This document shows positions 51,840-61,122 of a stretch of 64,000 nucleotides of DNA, piece after piece (the first letter of the stretch is position 1; every line of letters starts with the position of its first letter). A program made the translations under genes and the position numbers. Below the pieces are notes generated by a model. It did not search any database. It saw only the letters and a program-made list of their open reading frames with translations, and was not told where the DNA came from. Location of the stretch: NCBI RefSeq assembly GCF_000225705.1, contig NZ_JH126468.1:246818-310817 (forward strand). Direction: 5' to 3'. This DNA comes from Collinsella tanakaei YIT 12063. GTDB lineage: Bacteria > Actinomycetota > Coriobacteriia > Coriobacteriales > Coriobacteriaceae.

Positions 51840-53651
51840 CTAAACCTTGGGCGCGCCTTCCGCTCGGATAAGGACGCGTACCTCGCCGTTATGCTTAAGG
51901 ACCACCTTCAAAACGCCCTTGGCCTCGTCCCAACTCTCCTCATGGGAGAACTCGCGCCCGTCGCCGGTGAAATCGGTCAAGGGGCGCTCCTTGCCGACGC
52001 CGTGAAGCGAGAACTCCGTGGTACGCAGGGCGCCGTCTGCCGGGTGCACGCAATAGTTCGAACTCAACCAGTTCGTAAGGTCGAGCTCGCCTTGCTTCCA
52101 GCTCTCGGACGCATCGAAGTTGCCCTGGAGCTCCCACATGGCCGTCTTGTCCGTCACGTAATTCTGGATGGTCAGCATCACCACGTAGGGTGTCTCCTGC
52201 ACCACGACATATGAATGGGGTTGCAGCTTCACCTCGACGGACTTGCACGTATGCACAAGGAGCGGAAGCGTTGCCGACTGCTCCCCGTTCTCATTGGCGT
52301 TGCTGTTATACGTGCACCAGGAATCGCCGACCCGCTGGGCGAAGGCGTCCCCTTCGGCGGCAACCGTGTAAAGGGAGTCCAGGTGCTCCTTTTTGCGCGC
52401 CAACTCCGGCGACTTCTTGGTAAGAATCACAGCGCCGGGGAAGAGTCCCTTGATGGTCGCTTCGTCCACGCGGTCCATGATGACCGGCAGAGCATGGTAG
52501 CGGCCGGAATCGTAGAGCGGCAGGGACTCATCGTCCATGCTCAACCCCTTATAGAAATCGGGTACGGACTCGATGCCGCCGTCCTTCTCCCAGAACACCG
52601 CCTTGGTGCGAGCCAAAACATCCTTGCGCGACGGAGCGGGGTTGTCGATGGCGAAGCGGAAGAACGGGACGATGGCGTTGAGGTAGGCGGGGGTGGCGAC
52701 GTCGTTATCCATGAAGGTGTAGGCGGCGCACTCGAAGTTGTAGACGGTGCCGCCGTTGGCGTACACGTTCATCATCTCGCATGCGATCATTGCCTCGGGC
52801 TCGCTCGCATAGGAGCGCATGTCGCGTGGACGGGTGCCCACGGCGTCGAACGGCTTGGTAAAGTGCTTCTCCCACCATTTCCAGGTATCCATGGAGGCGC
52901 CCCAGTTTTCGCAGACGCCCGTGAGCCACATGCCGTTAACGATGCTGTCCGTAGACGCGTCATCGCGGATGGGCGTGTTCTTTGTGGCGATGACCAGGTT
53001 TTTGGGATATTTGGCCGCTGCGTCGGCAAACGCCTTGTTGGACATGACGCGCTGCCAGAACCAATTCTCATGGTCATGCCAGATGAAATGGCCTCCGTAG
53101 CGAGCGCAGACCTCGAGGTATTTTGCCGCGTTGGTGGGAAGGTCGTCGTTGTAGATCCAGTAGTTCTCGATGTTCATGGCGCCGCGGAGAACCGAATAGG
53201 TCTCGAACTGCTCGGCGAGCCACTCGGCGGGCACCGTCTGGCGCTCGCCTGCGCTCATGATGACCAGGAAGACCGGAATACCCAGCAGCTGAGCCTCGTC
53301 CAGCATATGCTTGTACCAGGCGCGAAGCTCGGGCGTGTCCTTGGGGATGCAGCTGGTGGGCTTGCAAACCTTAGCGGGATGCAATTCGATGGCGGTGTAG
53401 GGCTTGATATCGTCGGGGACAGCGGACCAAGCTCCCTCGAGCGTGTTCCCCCACCAGAGGGAGTCCGGCGTGTTGCCGTACACGGCCGAAAGCAGCAACG
53501 GGGAGGTATTGCTTATTCTCGTCCTCATGACAGCGTCTTGAGAGGATGCCCCGGCGGCATCCTGCGCCCGAGCCGCTACGGGCACGGCGGCGGCGACAGC
53601 GCCGATGGCAAAAGCCGCAGACTTGACGGCTTGTCTTCTCGTAATGTCCAT
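51840..53651 (-). CDS. secreted GH98 endo-beta-galactosidase (blood-group/Lewis antigen type)
   Basis: This 603-aa protein starts with a twin-arginine signal ('DITRRQAVKSAAFAIGAVAA', processing near 'VAARAQDA'), so it is probably exported folded. The catalytic region has GH98 features: 'LRGAMNIENYWIYNDDLP', 'HFIWHDHENWFWQRVMSNK', 'MWLTGVCENWGASMDTWK' and 'RDMRSYASEPEAMIACEMMN'. The C-terminal half contains beta-sandwich domains ('SYVVVQETPYVVMLTIQNYV'). GH98 enzymes cut the endo-beta-1,4-galactosyl linkage in blood-group A/B or Lewis Y glycans. No alpha-galactosidase or N-acetylgalactosaminidase is in the operon, so an H- or Lewis-type target fits better than A/B, which is inference. Confidence 0.85.
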   Translation of the reverse strand: MDITRRQAVKSAAFAIGAVAAAVPVAARAQDAAGASSQDAVMRTRISNTSPLLLSAVYGNTPDSLWWGNTLEGAWSAVPDDIKPYTAIELHPAKVCKPTSCIPKDTPELRAWYKHMLDEAQLLGIPVFLVIMSAGERQTVPAEWLAEQFETYSVLRGAMNIENYWIYNDDLPTNAAKYLEVCARYGGHFIWHDHENWFWQRVMSNKAFADAAAKYPKNLVIATKNTPIRDDASTDSIVNGMWLTGVCENWGASMDTWKWWEKHFTKPFDAVGTRPRDMRSYASEPEAMIACEMMNVYANGGTVYNFECAAYTFMDNDVATPAYLNAIVPFFRFAIDNPAPSRKDVLARTKAVFWEKDGGIESVPDFYKGLSMDDESLPLYDSGRYHALPVIMDRVDEATIKGLFPGAVILTKKSPELARKKEHLDSLYTVAAEGDAFAQRVGDSWCTYNSNANENGEQSATLPLLVHTCKSVEVKLQPHSYVVVQETPYVVMLTIQNYVTDKTAMWELQGNFDASESWKQGELDLTNWLSSNYCVHPADGALRTTEFSLHGVGKERPLTDFTGDGREFSHEESWDEAKGVLKVVLKHNGEVRVLIRAEGAPKV

Positions 53652-53687
53652 GGTCGCTCCTATCAATCGAGAAGGAAGTGACGCGCG

Positions 53688-56000
53688 CTAGAACTCCCTC
53701 GTAGCGCGCCCATCGGAACCAAGCTCCAGCGTTTCGCAGACCTCGAGGCCCGAAGCCGTGCGGCTGGAAGGAACCCAATAGGAAAAAGAGGCGCCCGGCT
53801 CTCCCGCCACCTCGATGGAGCAAAGAGTTCCTTTAGTCCAAGAGGCGGAGACCTTGAAGCCGCCACGCGCCCGAAGGCCCGTGAACGAGCCATTTGGCAG
53901 CGCGTCGGGAAGCGCGGGAAGAATACGGACCTCGTCGGCGTTGCTCTGCAGAAGCATCTCGCACACCCCGCTAGTCAACCCAAGGTTGCCATCTATCTGA
54001 AAAGGCGGATGATCGGAGAACAGGTTGGGCAGCGAGCAATGCGCGAGCATTCCGGTGAGCTCGTCCATACAGGCGTCTCCCCTGCCCAGGCGCGCGTTGA
54101 AATGCACCAGCCAAGCGGAGCTCCAGCCCGTGCGCGTGCTCGCATGAAGGCCGGCCCCCTTCCAGTTCCCGATAGCCACGTCTCGCGAGGCGAGGTCGAG
54201 GTATCCGGCGTTCGAGGTGCGACGCTCGATGGTACGCAAACAGGCAGCTGCCAGCTCGGGCGTACGGCGAACGTCGAACTCGTTGCCCGGGTACAGGCCG
54301 AACAGCGGAGAGATGTGTCGATGCCCCGGCTCGACCTCCTCATAGTCCTCGAGCCACTCCTGTATCTGGCCGTGCGAGCCGATGCGCGTCGGCGGCAAGC
54401 GTTCTGCCAGCGCCTTGGCGCGGTCCGCAAAATCCGATTGGTCGCCCAGCACGCGGGCGACATCGACGCAGCAATCGAAGAAGAACCTGAGGATCTGGTT
54501 GTCGATCGCAGGCGATAGGCACACGTTGCCCTCGACGCCGTTTGGCAGGCGGTACCTGTTCTCCGGCGAAGCGGATGGACCGGTCACCAAGTAGCCCTGG
54601 TATTCGAAGAGGTAGTCCTCGAAGAACAGCAGCGCCTCCTTGAACATGTCGAGATGCTCCGCAAGAACCGATGCGTCGCCAAAGAAGCGGTACTGTTCCC
54701 AGACATGCGTGAGCAGCCAGGGAACGGTGAGGGGCCACACCGCGGCGCCGATCGCATGGGACTGAGGGGCGGTATCGGCGAAGCCATCCGTGTTGTGATG
54801 GCAGGTGAACCCGCGGGCTCCGTACATGGCGCGTGCGGTCCGGCGACCGGGCTCGCGCATGCGCTCGAGAAGGTCGAACAACGGAAGCTGCGCCTCGGGC
54901 AGATCAGCCGGGCCGCACATCCAGTAGTTCATCTCGGTATTGATGTTGATGGTGTACTTCGACCCCCAGATCGGATCGATGTCCTCGCACCAGATGCCCT
55001 GGAGGTTTGCGGGGAGGCCTCCAGGTTGGCTGGACGATAGCAGCAGGTAGCGGCCATAATCAAAGGCAAGGTTCAGAAGGTACGGCACATGGCGCCCCTC
55101 GCGCGCGCAGGCGATGAGGCCGTCCGTGGGAATCGAGGGGGCTTCCTCGTCCGCTGCGATATCCAGCGCAACACGACCGTACTGCTCGCGATACGCTGCG
55201 ACATGGTCATCCAAAGCGCAGTCGAAATCGAGCCCGTCGAATCCGTCCATCAGCGATGAGGCGTCGGGCTCGACGGCGCCGGCGCTCCAGTAATCGGTCG
55301 ACGACACCAGGGCGAGAACGACCTCGGTGGCTTCATCCACCACGATGGTCTCGCCCAGAACGCGCACGCTCCCGTCGCACGACACCACGCGCAGGCCCAC
55401 CTCGAACCCCACGCCCGCCGCACCGCCGGCATGGGCAGCCATGATGACGCCCCTGTCGCGATACTGGCGAACGGAATCGTTGAATCGCTTGCACCTGCCC
55501 AGAGTCGCGCGAAGGGATATGGAACCCTCCTTGGACGCGGTCAGGCGGGCGAGTATGACGTTCCTGGCGAAACTGGAGAAGTATTCGCGGCGGTAGTCCA
55601 CCCCGCCGCACGAGAAGGAAACGCGGCACAGGGCGTTTTCCAGATCGAGCTCGCGCTCGTACGACTCGCAGGCTTCCAGGGCGACGCCGCGCTGCTCCAG
55701 GAACATCTCGCCCAGGACCTCGTAATGGCTCTGGTCGCGAGGCGTGGCGAACATGGTCAGCGCCACCAGGTCCTCGGCCGCCTCCACATCGCCCACGGCG
55801 AGCAGTTCTCGAATCTTGCCCAGGTTATCCGCCGAGCTTGGGTTGTTGCGGTCCGCCGGCCCGCGGTACCAGATGGTCTCATCGTTAAGCGAGAACTTTT
55901 CGTTTTCGACTCCGCCGAAGACCATGCCGGCGATATGCCCGTTGCCAATAGGCAGGGCCTCGTTCCAAACGGACGCGGGAGACGTGTACCACAGCCGCAT
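53688..56000 (-). CDS. GH95 alpha-1,2-L-fucosidase
   Basis: This 770-aa inverting alpha-L-fucosidase belongs to GH95. It starts at 56000 with AGGAGG upstream and has no signal peptide, so it is cytoplasmic. Typical sequence includes 'WYTSPASVWNEALPIGNGHI' with 'MVFGGVENEKFSLNDETIWY' at the N-terminus, 'YTININTEMNYWMCGPADLP' and 'ARGFTCHHNTDGFADTAPQ' in the (alpha/alpha)6 barrel, and 'GHRHISPLFGLYPG' later. It would release fucose from Fuc-alpha-1,2-Gal ends of imported oligosaccharides. It precedes GH98 by 36 nt. Confidence 0.92.
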   Translation of the reverse strand: MRLWYTSPASVWNEALPIGNGHIAGMVFGGVENEKFSLNDETIWYRGPADRNNPSSADNLGKIRELLAVGDVEAAEDLVALTMFATPRDQSHYEVLGEMFLEQRGVALEACESYERELDLENALCRVSFSCGGVDYRREYFSSFARNVILARLTASKEGSISLRATLGRCKRFNDSVRQYRDRGVIMAAHAGGAAGVGFEVGLRVVSCDGSVRVLGETIVVDEATEVVLALVSSTDYWSAGAVEPDASSLMDGFDGLDFDCALDDHVAAYREQYGRVALDIAADEEAPSIPTDGLIACAREGRHVPYLLNLAFDYGRYLLLSSSQPGGLPANLQGIWCEDIDPIWGSKYTININTEMNYWMCGPADLPEAQLPLFDLLERMREPGRRTARAMYGARGFTCHHNTDGFADTAPQSHAIGAAVWPLTVPWLLTHVWEQYRFFGDASVLAEHLDMFKEALLFFEDYLFEYQGYLVTGPSASPENRYRLPNGVEGNVCLSPAIDNQILRFFFDCCVDVARVLGDQSDFADRAKALAERLPPTRIGSHGQIQEWLEDYEEVEPGHRHISPLFGLYPGNEFDVRRTPELAAACLRTIERRTSNAGYLDLASRDVAIGNWKGAGLHASTRTGWSSAWLVHFNARLGRGDACMDELTGMLAHCSLPNLFSDHPPFQIDGNLGLTSGVCEMLLQSNADEVRILPALPDALPNGSFTGLRARGGFKVSASWTKGTLCSIEVAGEPGASFSYWVPSSRTASGLEVCETLELGSDGRATREF

Positions 56001-56019
56001 ATTTCCTCCTAGCATGCAC

Positions 56020-56047
56020 GGGGCGTCCCTTGGACCGGAAACGCCCC
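56020..56047. other. hairpin between the PTS EIID and GH95 genes
   Basis: A 7-bp perfect stem GGGGCGT/ACGCCCC with a 14-nt loop stands in the 89-nt gap. There is no U-tract. It may modulate mRNA stability or relative expression of the PTS and glycosidase parts of the operon. Confidence 0.45.
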
Positions 56048-56089
56048 GCGCCATTCAAATCTTGCTTGCGCCGCCTTAGACGCGATTGC

Positions 56090-56921
56090 CTAGGCCGTGG
56101 TGAGCACGCCCAGCGCAGTGAGCGCGATGGCTGCAACCAGCGTGACCACGATCAGGAAGACGGGACTCTTGCCCTTACGCACCAGGTAGCACATGAGCAG
56201 CGTGAGCAGCATGGGGATCACGCCGGGGATGAGGCCGTTGATGAGCTCCTGAATGCTGACCACCAACTCGCCCTGGGTGAACTCCAGGCCAAAGGTGATG
56301 CCCACCATCTGGGGAATCAGTCCACCGACCAGCACCAGGCCAAGGGCGATAGCCATGTTGGTGATGGTATCCAGTGTGCCGCGGGCGGCGCTCTCCTGGA
56401 TGAACTTGGAGCCGCTGGAATAGCCGAACTTAAGGCCGAAGTACTTAAGGGGAACGTTGATGGCGTTGATCAAGAGCAGCGCGATGGCAACGCCCAGAAG
56501 GCCGCCCTCGGCGGAATAGGAAGCGCCGATGGAGAAGCAGATGGGGACCAGGGTGAGCCAGATCAGGGAGTCGCCGATGCCGGCGAGCGGTCCCATAAGG
56601 CCGACCTTGATACCGCTGATGGCGCTGCCCCCCGTCGTTGCCCTCGTTCTCCTCCATCGCCGCGGCGACGCCGCCGATAAAGGGGGCAGCGGTCTGATGG
56701 GTGTTGAAGAACTCCAGGTGGCGCTTCATGGCCTGCGCCATGGCGGGGGTATTGTTCTTGTACGTCCTCTTGAGGGCGGGAACCATCATGTAGAGGAAGC
56801 CCAGGTTCTGCATGCGCTCGTAGTTCCAGGACGCGCCGTACATGAGAGCGCGGCCGAACATCTTGTTAAGGACGGAAGGGGTGATGGCGTTCTCGCTCAT
56901 CTTGGTGTTATCGGTGCTCAC
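56090..56921 (-). pseudogene. mannose-family PTS EIID, frameshifted at a 6-base homopolymer
   Basis: EIID is one of two membrane subunits of mannose-family sugar transporters. From 56921 the frame reads 'VLNKMFGRALMYGASWNYER' and on to 'GGVAAAMEENEGND'. There it meets six G on the coding strand (C run at 56628-56633). Removing one G restores '...NDGGSAISGIKVGLMGPLAGIGDS' (in two frames), and the rest from 56596 is normal EIID ('GDSLIWLTLVPICFSIGASY') with C-terminal helices. Corrected length is 276 aa, which is normal. As given, it would be cut after the first third. The frameshift may be a real mutation, a phase-variable tract or a base-calling error. Confidence 0.85.
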
Positions 56922-57718
56922 AGGTCATACACCTCGTCATCATCATTGGAAGCGGATTCGGTCTGGGCGGCAACGGGGGCAGGGGTCTCGGAGCCAAAGC
57001 CGTTGCCCATCATGACGGTCAGGTATGCCACGGCGACGCCCACAAAGGTGATGCCGATCGTGGACATGCCCAGGAACGCGGAGGCGATGAAGCCCACAAG
57101 CAGGAAGACCCACATCTTCTTCTTCAGCATCATGTTGAGGAGCATGCCGAAGCCGATGGCGGGAAGCAGGCCGCCGGCGACGTTCAGGCCCTTCATGACC
57201 ACATCGGGGATCATGTCGAACAGGGACTGCACGTACTCGCCGCCAACAAGGACCGCCAGGAAGATCGGAACGACCTTGAACAGAACGATGATTCCCAGGG
57301 ATGCGTACTGGTACAGGCCGATCTTGCTGATGTCACCGCGCTCCGCGGCGGCGTCGGCCTTCTTGACGAACGCGATGTCGGCAGTCTTGGCGAGAACGTC
57401 GAGCTGCTGGGTCACCACGGCGACCGGAACGGCGATGGCGATACCCGCCGTGGCGCCCTGACCGGAAAGGATGCCGAGCGCGGTGCCTACGATGGCGCCG
57501 GAGATGGTGTCGGGCGGAGTGTAGCCGCCGATGCCGGTGACGCCGAGCCACATCAACTCGAGCGAGGAGCCGATGATCACACCCTGGGTCATGTCGCCCA
57601 GCACCAGGCCCGTCAACGTACCGGTCACCAACGGGCGATGGATCATGAACAGGGGGCCGTTATAGTCGATTGTGGCGATGATTCCCACGAGAGCGACTAG
57701 CAAAGCTTGAACAAACAT
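56918..57718 (-). CDS. mannose-family PTS EIIC
   Basis: This 266-aa membrane subunit begins 'MFVQALLVALVGIIATIDYN' and shows the family pieces 'GDMTQGVIIGSSLELMWLGV' and 'YTPPDTISGAIVGTALG', with about seven hydrophobic helices. It overlaps the EIIB stop by one base (TGATG) and the EIID start by 4 nt. With EIID it forms the sugar channel. Confidence 0.92.
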   Translation of the reverse strand: MFVQALLVALVGIIATIDYNGPLFMIHRPLVTGTLTGLVLGDMTQGVIIGSSLELMWLGVTGIGGYTPPDTISGAIVGTALGILSGQGATAGIAIAVPVAVVTQQLDVLAKTADIAFVKKADAAAERGDISKIGLYQYASLGIIVLFKVVPIFLAVLVGGEYVQSLFDMIPDVVMKGLNVAGGLLPAIGFGMLLNMMLKKKMWVFLLVGFIASAFLGMSTIGITFVGVAVAYLTVMMGNGFGSETPAPVAAQTESASNDDDEVYDL

Positions 57719-58200
57719 CAGTCGTTACCTCCAATAAAGTCCTTCATCTGGGAAACCTTGTCAGTGGGGACCATCTGGATCTCCACGTTGACCCCTGCAT
57801 CGATGATCTTCTTGAAGTAGGAGCGGTCCTCCTCGGTCACCGCGACGCCGGCGGTGATCTTCTCGTTGGACTCGGTCTTGCTCATGTTGCCAACGTTCAG
57901 GAAGGGAATCTCGACGCCGCCCTCGATGCACTCGTACACCTCGCGAGGATTGGTGAAGAGCAGCAGAGTGGATCGGGTGACCTCGGACTTCTCCAGAACC
58001 TTGATGAGCTTCTCGGGGCTGAAGAACACGACGCGCAGGCCCGAGGGGGCCGCCAGCTTCAGAATCATCTGGCGGGTCTTGTCCTGCGCGACCTCTTCGC
58101 TGACGATGATGGCCTGCTCGATGTCGTAGCGCTTGAGCCACGTGGTGACTACCTGGCCGTGCAGCAGGCGGTCATCGATGCGAACGAACTTTACTGACAT
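57718..58200 (-). CDS. mannose-family PTS EIIB
   Basis: This 160-aa cytoplasmic phosphocarrier has the phosphorylation site His14 in 'FVRIDDRLLHGQVVTTWLKR', then 'EIPFLNVGNMSKTESN' and the C-terminal 'GVNVEIQMVPTDKVSQMKDF'. It accepts phosphate from an EIIA and passes it to the sugar. No EIIA is in this operon. The start has GGAGGAAGC directly upstream and overlaps fucA by 10 nt. Confidence 0.93.
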   Translation of the reverse strand: MSVKFVRIDDRLLHGQVVTTWLKRYDIEQAIIVSEEVAQDKTRQMILKLAAPSGLRVVFFSPEKLIKVLEKSEVTRSTLLLFTNPREVYECIEGGVEIPFLNVGNMSKTESNEKITAGVAVTEEDRSYFKKIIDAGVNVEIQMVPTDKVSQMKDFIGGND

Positions 58201-58856
58201 GCTTCCTCCTTGTACTCGGTTTTCTGTCCATAGGTCTTGAATCGTTCGAGCATGCCCTCCATCTCGGAAAGCGGCAGCTCGACGGGGGTTCCAACGCTCT
58301 TTGCGATGCAATGGACCTGGGCGCAGTACTCGACTTCCTCCACGATGTTGAAGGCGTTGAGCAAATCGTTCGCGCCCGCCAGGATGCCATGGTTCGCAAG
58401 CAGCACCGCGCGGCGCCCCTCCATCGCCTTCACCGCGTTGTGGGCGAGCTCCGGCGTACCGTACGTTGCGTACTCCGCCACCGGAACGTCCACGCCTGCG
58501 ACGGCGACCATATAGTGGGTCGCGGGCAAAGGCTCGCGCAGGCACGCCATCACCGTCGCGTACATCGTGTGGGCATGGATCACCGCATCGATATCCGGGC
58601 GCGCCAGATAGGTCTCAAGATGCATCTGCCACTCGCTCGACGGCGTGCGCGAGCCCTCGACAACCTTGCCCTCCGAATCCATCACCACGATGTCGCTCTC
58701 ACGGATATCGAAGAAATCGATGCCCGAAGGCGTGATCGCCATGAGCCCGCGCTCGCGATCGAACAGGCTCAGGTTGCCGCCCGTACCCTTGGTAAGGCCC
58801 GCGTTCACCAGCTTCTTGCCGTACTCGACAAGGGCCGCGCGATCGAAATCAGCCAT
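58191..58856 (-). CDS. fucA: L-fuculose-1-phosphate aldolase
   Basis: This 221-aa class II aldolase cleaves fuculose 1-phosphate to dihydroxyacetone phosphate and L-lactaldehyde. The zinc site is made of 'SEWQMHLETY' (Glu), 'AVIHAHTMYATVMA' (two His) and 'AVLLANHGILAGAN' (His), and the phosphate motif is 'TKGTGGNLSLFDRE'. It follows fucI by 12 nt and overlaps the EIIB gene. Confidence 0.92.
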   Translation of the reverse strand: MADFDRAALVEYGKKLVNAGLTKGTGGNLSLFDRERGLMAITPSGIDFFDIRESDIVVMDSEGKVVEGSRTPSSEWQMHLETYLARPDIDAVIHAHTMYATVMACLREPLPATHYMVAVAGVDVPVAEYATYGTPELAHNAVKAMEGRRAVLLANHGILAGANDLLNAFNIVEEVEYCAQVHCIAKSVGTPVELPLSEMEGMLERFKTYGQKTEYKEEACQ

Positions 58857-58868
58857 ACCCTCTCCTCT

Positions 58869-60653
58869 CTAACCCCGATACAGCGGACCGAACGCCTGGC
58901 AATAGGCCATATCCGCGGCTTCGAGGTCCTTGGTTCCAAATCCATCGACCAGCGAGGGCCTGAAGATGCGCTCGTCCTCGACGTTGTGCAACGTAACCGG
59001 AATGCGCAGCATGCTCGCCAGCGTGATGAGGTCGCCGCCCACGTGCCCGTATACCGATGCGCCGTGGTTGGCTCCCCAGTGGTTCATGACGTCCCAGACG
59101 GTCTCGAAGCCCGGAGCTCCCAGCCTGGGGGCGAACCATGTAGTGGGCCACGTCTTGTCCGTGCGCTCATCCAGGGTCTTGTGGACATCGTCCGGCAGCA
59201 CGCAGGTGTAACCCTCCGCGATCTGCAGGGTCGGCCCCACGCCCGCGACCATGTTCAAGCGGATCATGGTCATAGGCATCTCGCCCGCCGTCTTGAAGTG
59301 GGACGAGAAGCCGCCGCCGCGGAAATACTCGTAGTTGGCTCGGCACCAATCGGTCGCGGCAAGGCAAGCGTCGATATCGGCCTGGTCCATCTCCCAAAAC
59401 GGCTTCATGATCGACTCGCCGCGCTCATCGCGCACGGCGCCCGATGCATCCAAGGCCGTTGCTCCCGAGTTGATGAGATGCAGTACGCCGTTGGCGGCTC
59501 GCCCCTCAAGCCGTTTGCCGCAAACGCGCTCGACGGCCTCGGGGCTCCAGTACGTGCGGACGTCGGAGAAGATGGGGGCCGTGTTGGTCAGCAGGGTTCC
59601 CAGCAGCATCGAGGCGCCGTTCAGGGTATCGTTCTCCGTGGCGAACGCGATGGGCTGGCGCGCCCCGTTCCAATCGAAGGTTGAGGTAATGACGGCCTCG
59701 GCGAAATCTCCGTTGGGCAGCCAGTCGGTCCACTGGCGCTGTCCCTGGAAGCCGCCCGCGATGGCATTGCGGCCGCGCGACTCCTCGAGCCAACCCATCT
59801 CGGCCAGCTTTGGATTGCCGAAAAGGATGTCGCGGATGATGACGACCTGGCGGGCGATGAAATCCCAGTCCTCGTCGGCCGGAACCACCTTGGAGTCGGT
59901 GATGATTCGGGGCAGCTCGCGACCCAGGTTGATATCCACGCCCTCGGGGCACTTCTGCTCGATCCACGCACGGGCGCGGGCGACCTCGTCCTCGTCGTAG
60001 ATATGCAGCGCCATGCGGCGCAAGATCTCGGTCATGTCGACAAACTCAACCGACATGCCCAGGTACTTCTGGAAGAAGTCGACGTTCACCTGGGAGCCCG
60101 CGATGCCCATCGCGCTGGCACCGAGGTTCACGTACGCCTTGCCCCTCATCTGCCCGGCGGCGACGGCGGCGCGCGCAAAGGAGATTATCTTCTTTGCAAC
60201 GTCCGCGGGAATGGTTGCGTCGTCGGCGTCCTGCACATCATGGCCGTAAATCTTGAAGGCGGGCAGACCGCACTGGGCGTGCGCCGCCATCGCCGCGGCA
60301 AGGTATACGGCGCCCGGGCGCTCCGTACCGTTGAAGCCCCAGACCGCCTTGAGGGTTGTGGGGTCGAGATCGAGCGTCTCGGTCCCGTAGCACCAGCACG
60401 GGGTAACCGTGAGCGTGGCGACAACGTTCTTATCGAGAAACTCGCAACGAGCGGCCTCGGCATCCGCACGACCGCCGATGGTACGGGACGCCACCACGCA
60501 CTCGACCGGCTGCCCGTCCGCATAGCGCAGAGAGCTCTCGATAAGCTCCTTGGCGGCCTGCGCCATCGCCATGGTCTGCCCCTCAAGGGACTCGCGCACT
60601 CCTCCTTGGCGGCCATCGATGGCGGGTCGTATGCCAATCTTTGGATAGTTCAT
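58869..60653 (-). CDS. fucI: L-fucose isomerase
   Basis: This 594-aa enzyme converts L-fucose to L-fuculose with manganese. Recognisable parts are '[20 protein letters not shown]' at the N-terminus, '[20 protein letters not shown]', the metal region '[19 protein letters not shown]' and '[19 protein letters not shown]', and '[20 protein letters not shown]' near the C-terminus (His ligand). It matches E. coli FucI in length. It follows fucU by 20 nt. Confidence 0.95.
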   Translation of the reverse strand: MNYPKIGIRPAIDGRQGGVRESLEGQTMAMAQAAKELIESSLRYADGQPVECVVASRTIGGRADAEAARCEFLDKNVVATLTVTPCWCYGTETLDLDPTTLKAVWGFNGTERPGAVYLAAAMAAHAQCGLPAFKIYGHDVQDADDATIPADVAKKIISFARAAVAAGQMRGKAYVNLGASAMGIAGSQVNVDFFQKYLGMSVEFVDMTEILRRMALHIYDEDEVARARAWIEQKCPEGVDINLGRELPRIITDSKVVPADEDWDFIARQVVIIRDILFGNPKLAEMGWLEESRGRNAIAGGFQGQRQWTDWLPNGDFAEAVITSTFDWNGARQPIAFATENDTLNGASMLLGTLLTNTAPIFSDVRTYWSPEAVERVCGKRLEGRAANGVLHLINSGATALDASGAVRDERGESIMKPFWEMDQADIDACLAATDWCRANYEYFRGGGFSSHFKTAGEMPMTMIRLNMVAGVGPTLQIAEGYTCVLPDDVHKTLDERTDKTWPTTWFAPRLGAPGFETVWDVMNHWGANHGASVYGHVGGDLITLASMLRIPVTLHNVEDERIFRPSLVDGFGTKDLEAADMAYCQAFGPLYRG

Positions 60654-60673
60654 CTGACCTTCAACCCCTTTGC

Positions 60674-61105
60674 TTAAACAGAGCGCACAACGCCCTTTTT
60701 GACAATGATGTTTGCGTAGACCTCGCGCTCCCCTGTCGCCAACACGGCGTAGGCGCGCTTGGCACGCTCGTAGAATTCTTGGCGGTCGATATGGCTCATC
60801 ACCGGTGACTCATCCTGCGAGCGGTCCGCGATGTCTTGGTACACGCTCCAAATGGGAGGCTCGGGGTCGCCCTCGACGGTCGCCATAAGCACGAGCGGGC
60901 TCTCAACGTACGTATCGAGCGGTACCAGCTTCAAAACACTCTCGAGCATCTCCGGCACGCCCACCCCGTCCGCCCGGACCAAGCGCTGGGCCAGCGCCGC
61001 AGAGGGAAAGTTGCCGTCTGCGATTACGAGCTCGTCACCATGGCCCATCTCGGATAGCACCTTCAAAAGGTCGGGCCCTATATTTGCGGGAACGCCATTC
61101 AACAT
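60674..61105 (-). CDS. fucU: L-fucose mutarotase
   Basis: This 143-aa protein interconverts alpha- and beta-L-fucose so that the isomerase receives its preferred form. It starts '[20 protein letters not shown]', then '[15 protein letters not shown]' (the RbsD/FucU site), and ends '[10 protein letters not shown]'. AAAGGAG lies 8 nt before the ATG at 61105, 17 nt after fucK. Confidence 0.92.
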   Translation of the reverse strand: MLNGVPANIGPDLLKVLSEMGHGDELVIADGNFPSAALAQRLVRADGVGVPEMLESVLKLVPLDTYVESPLVLMATVEGDPEPPIWSVYQDIADRSQDESPVMSHIDRQEFYERAKRAYAVLATGEREVYANIIVKKGVVRSV

Positions 61106-61122
61106 AAGGCGTACTCCTTTCG

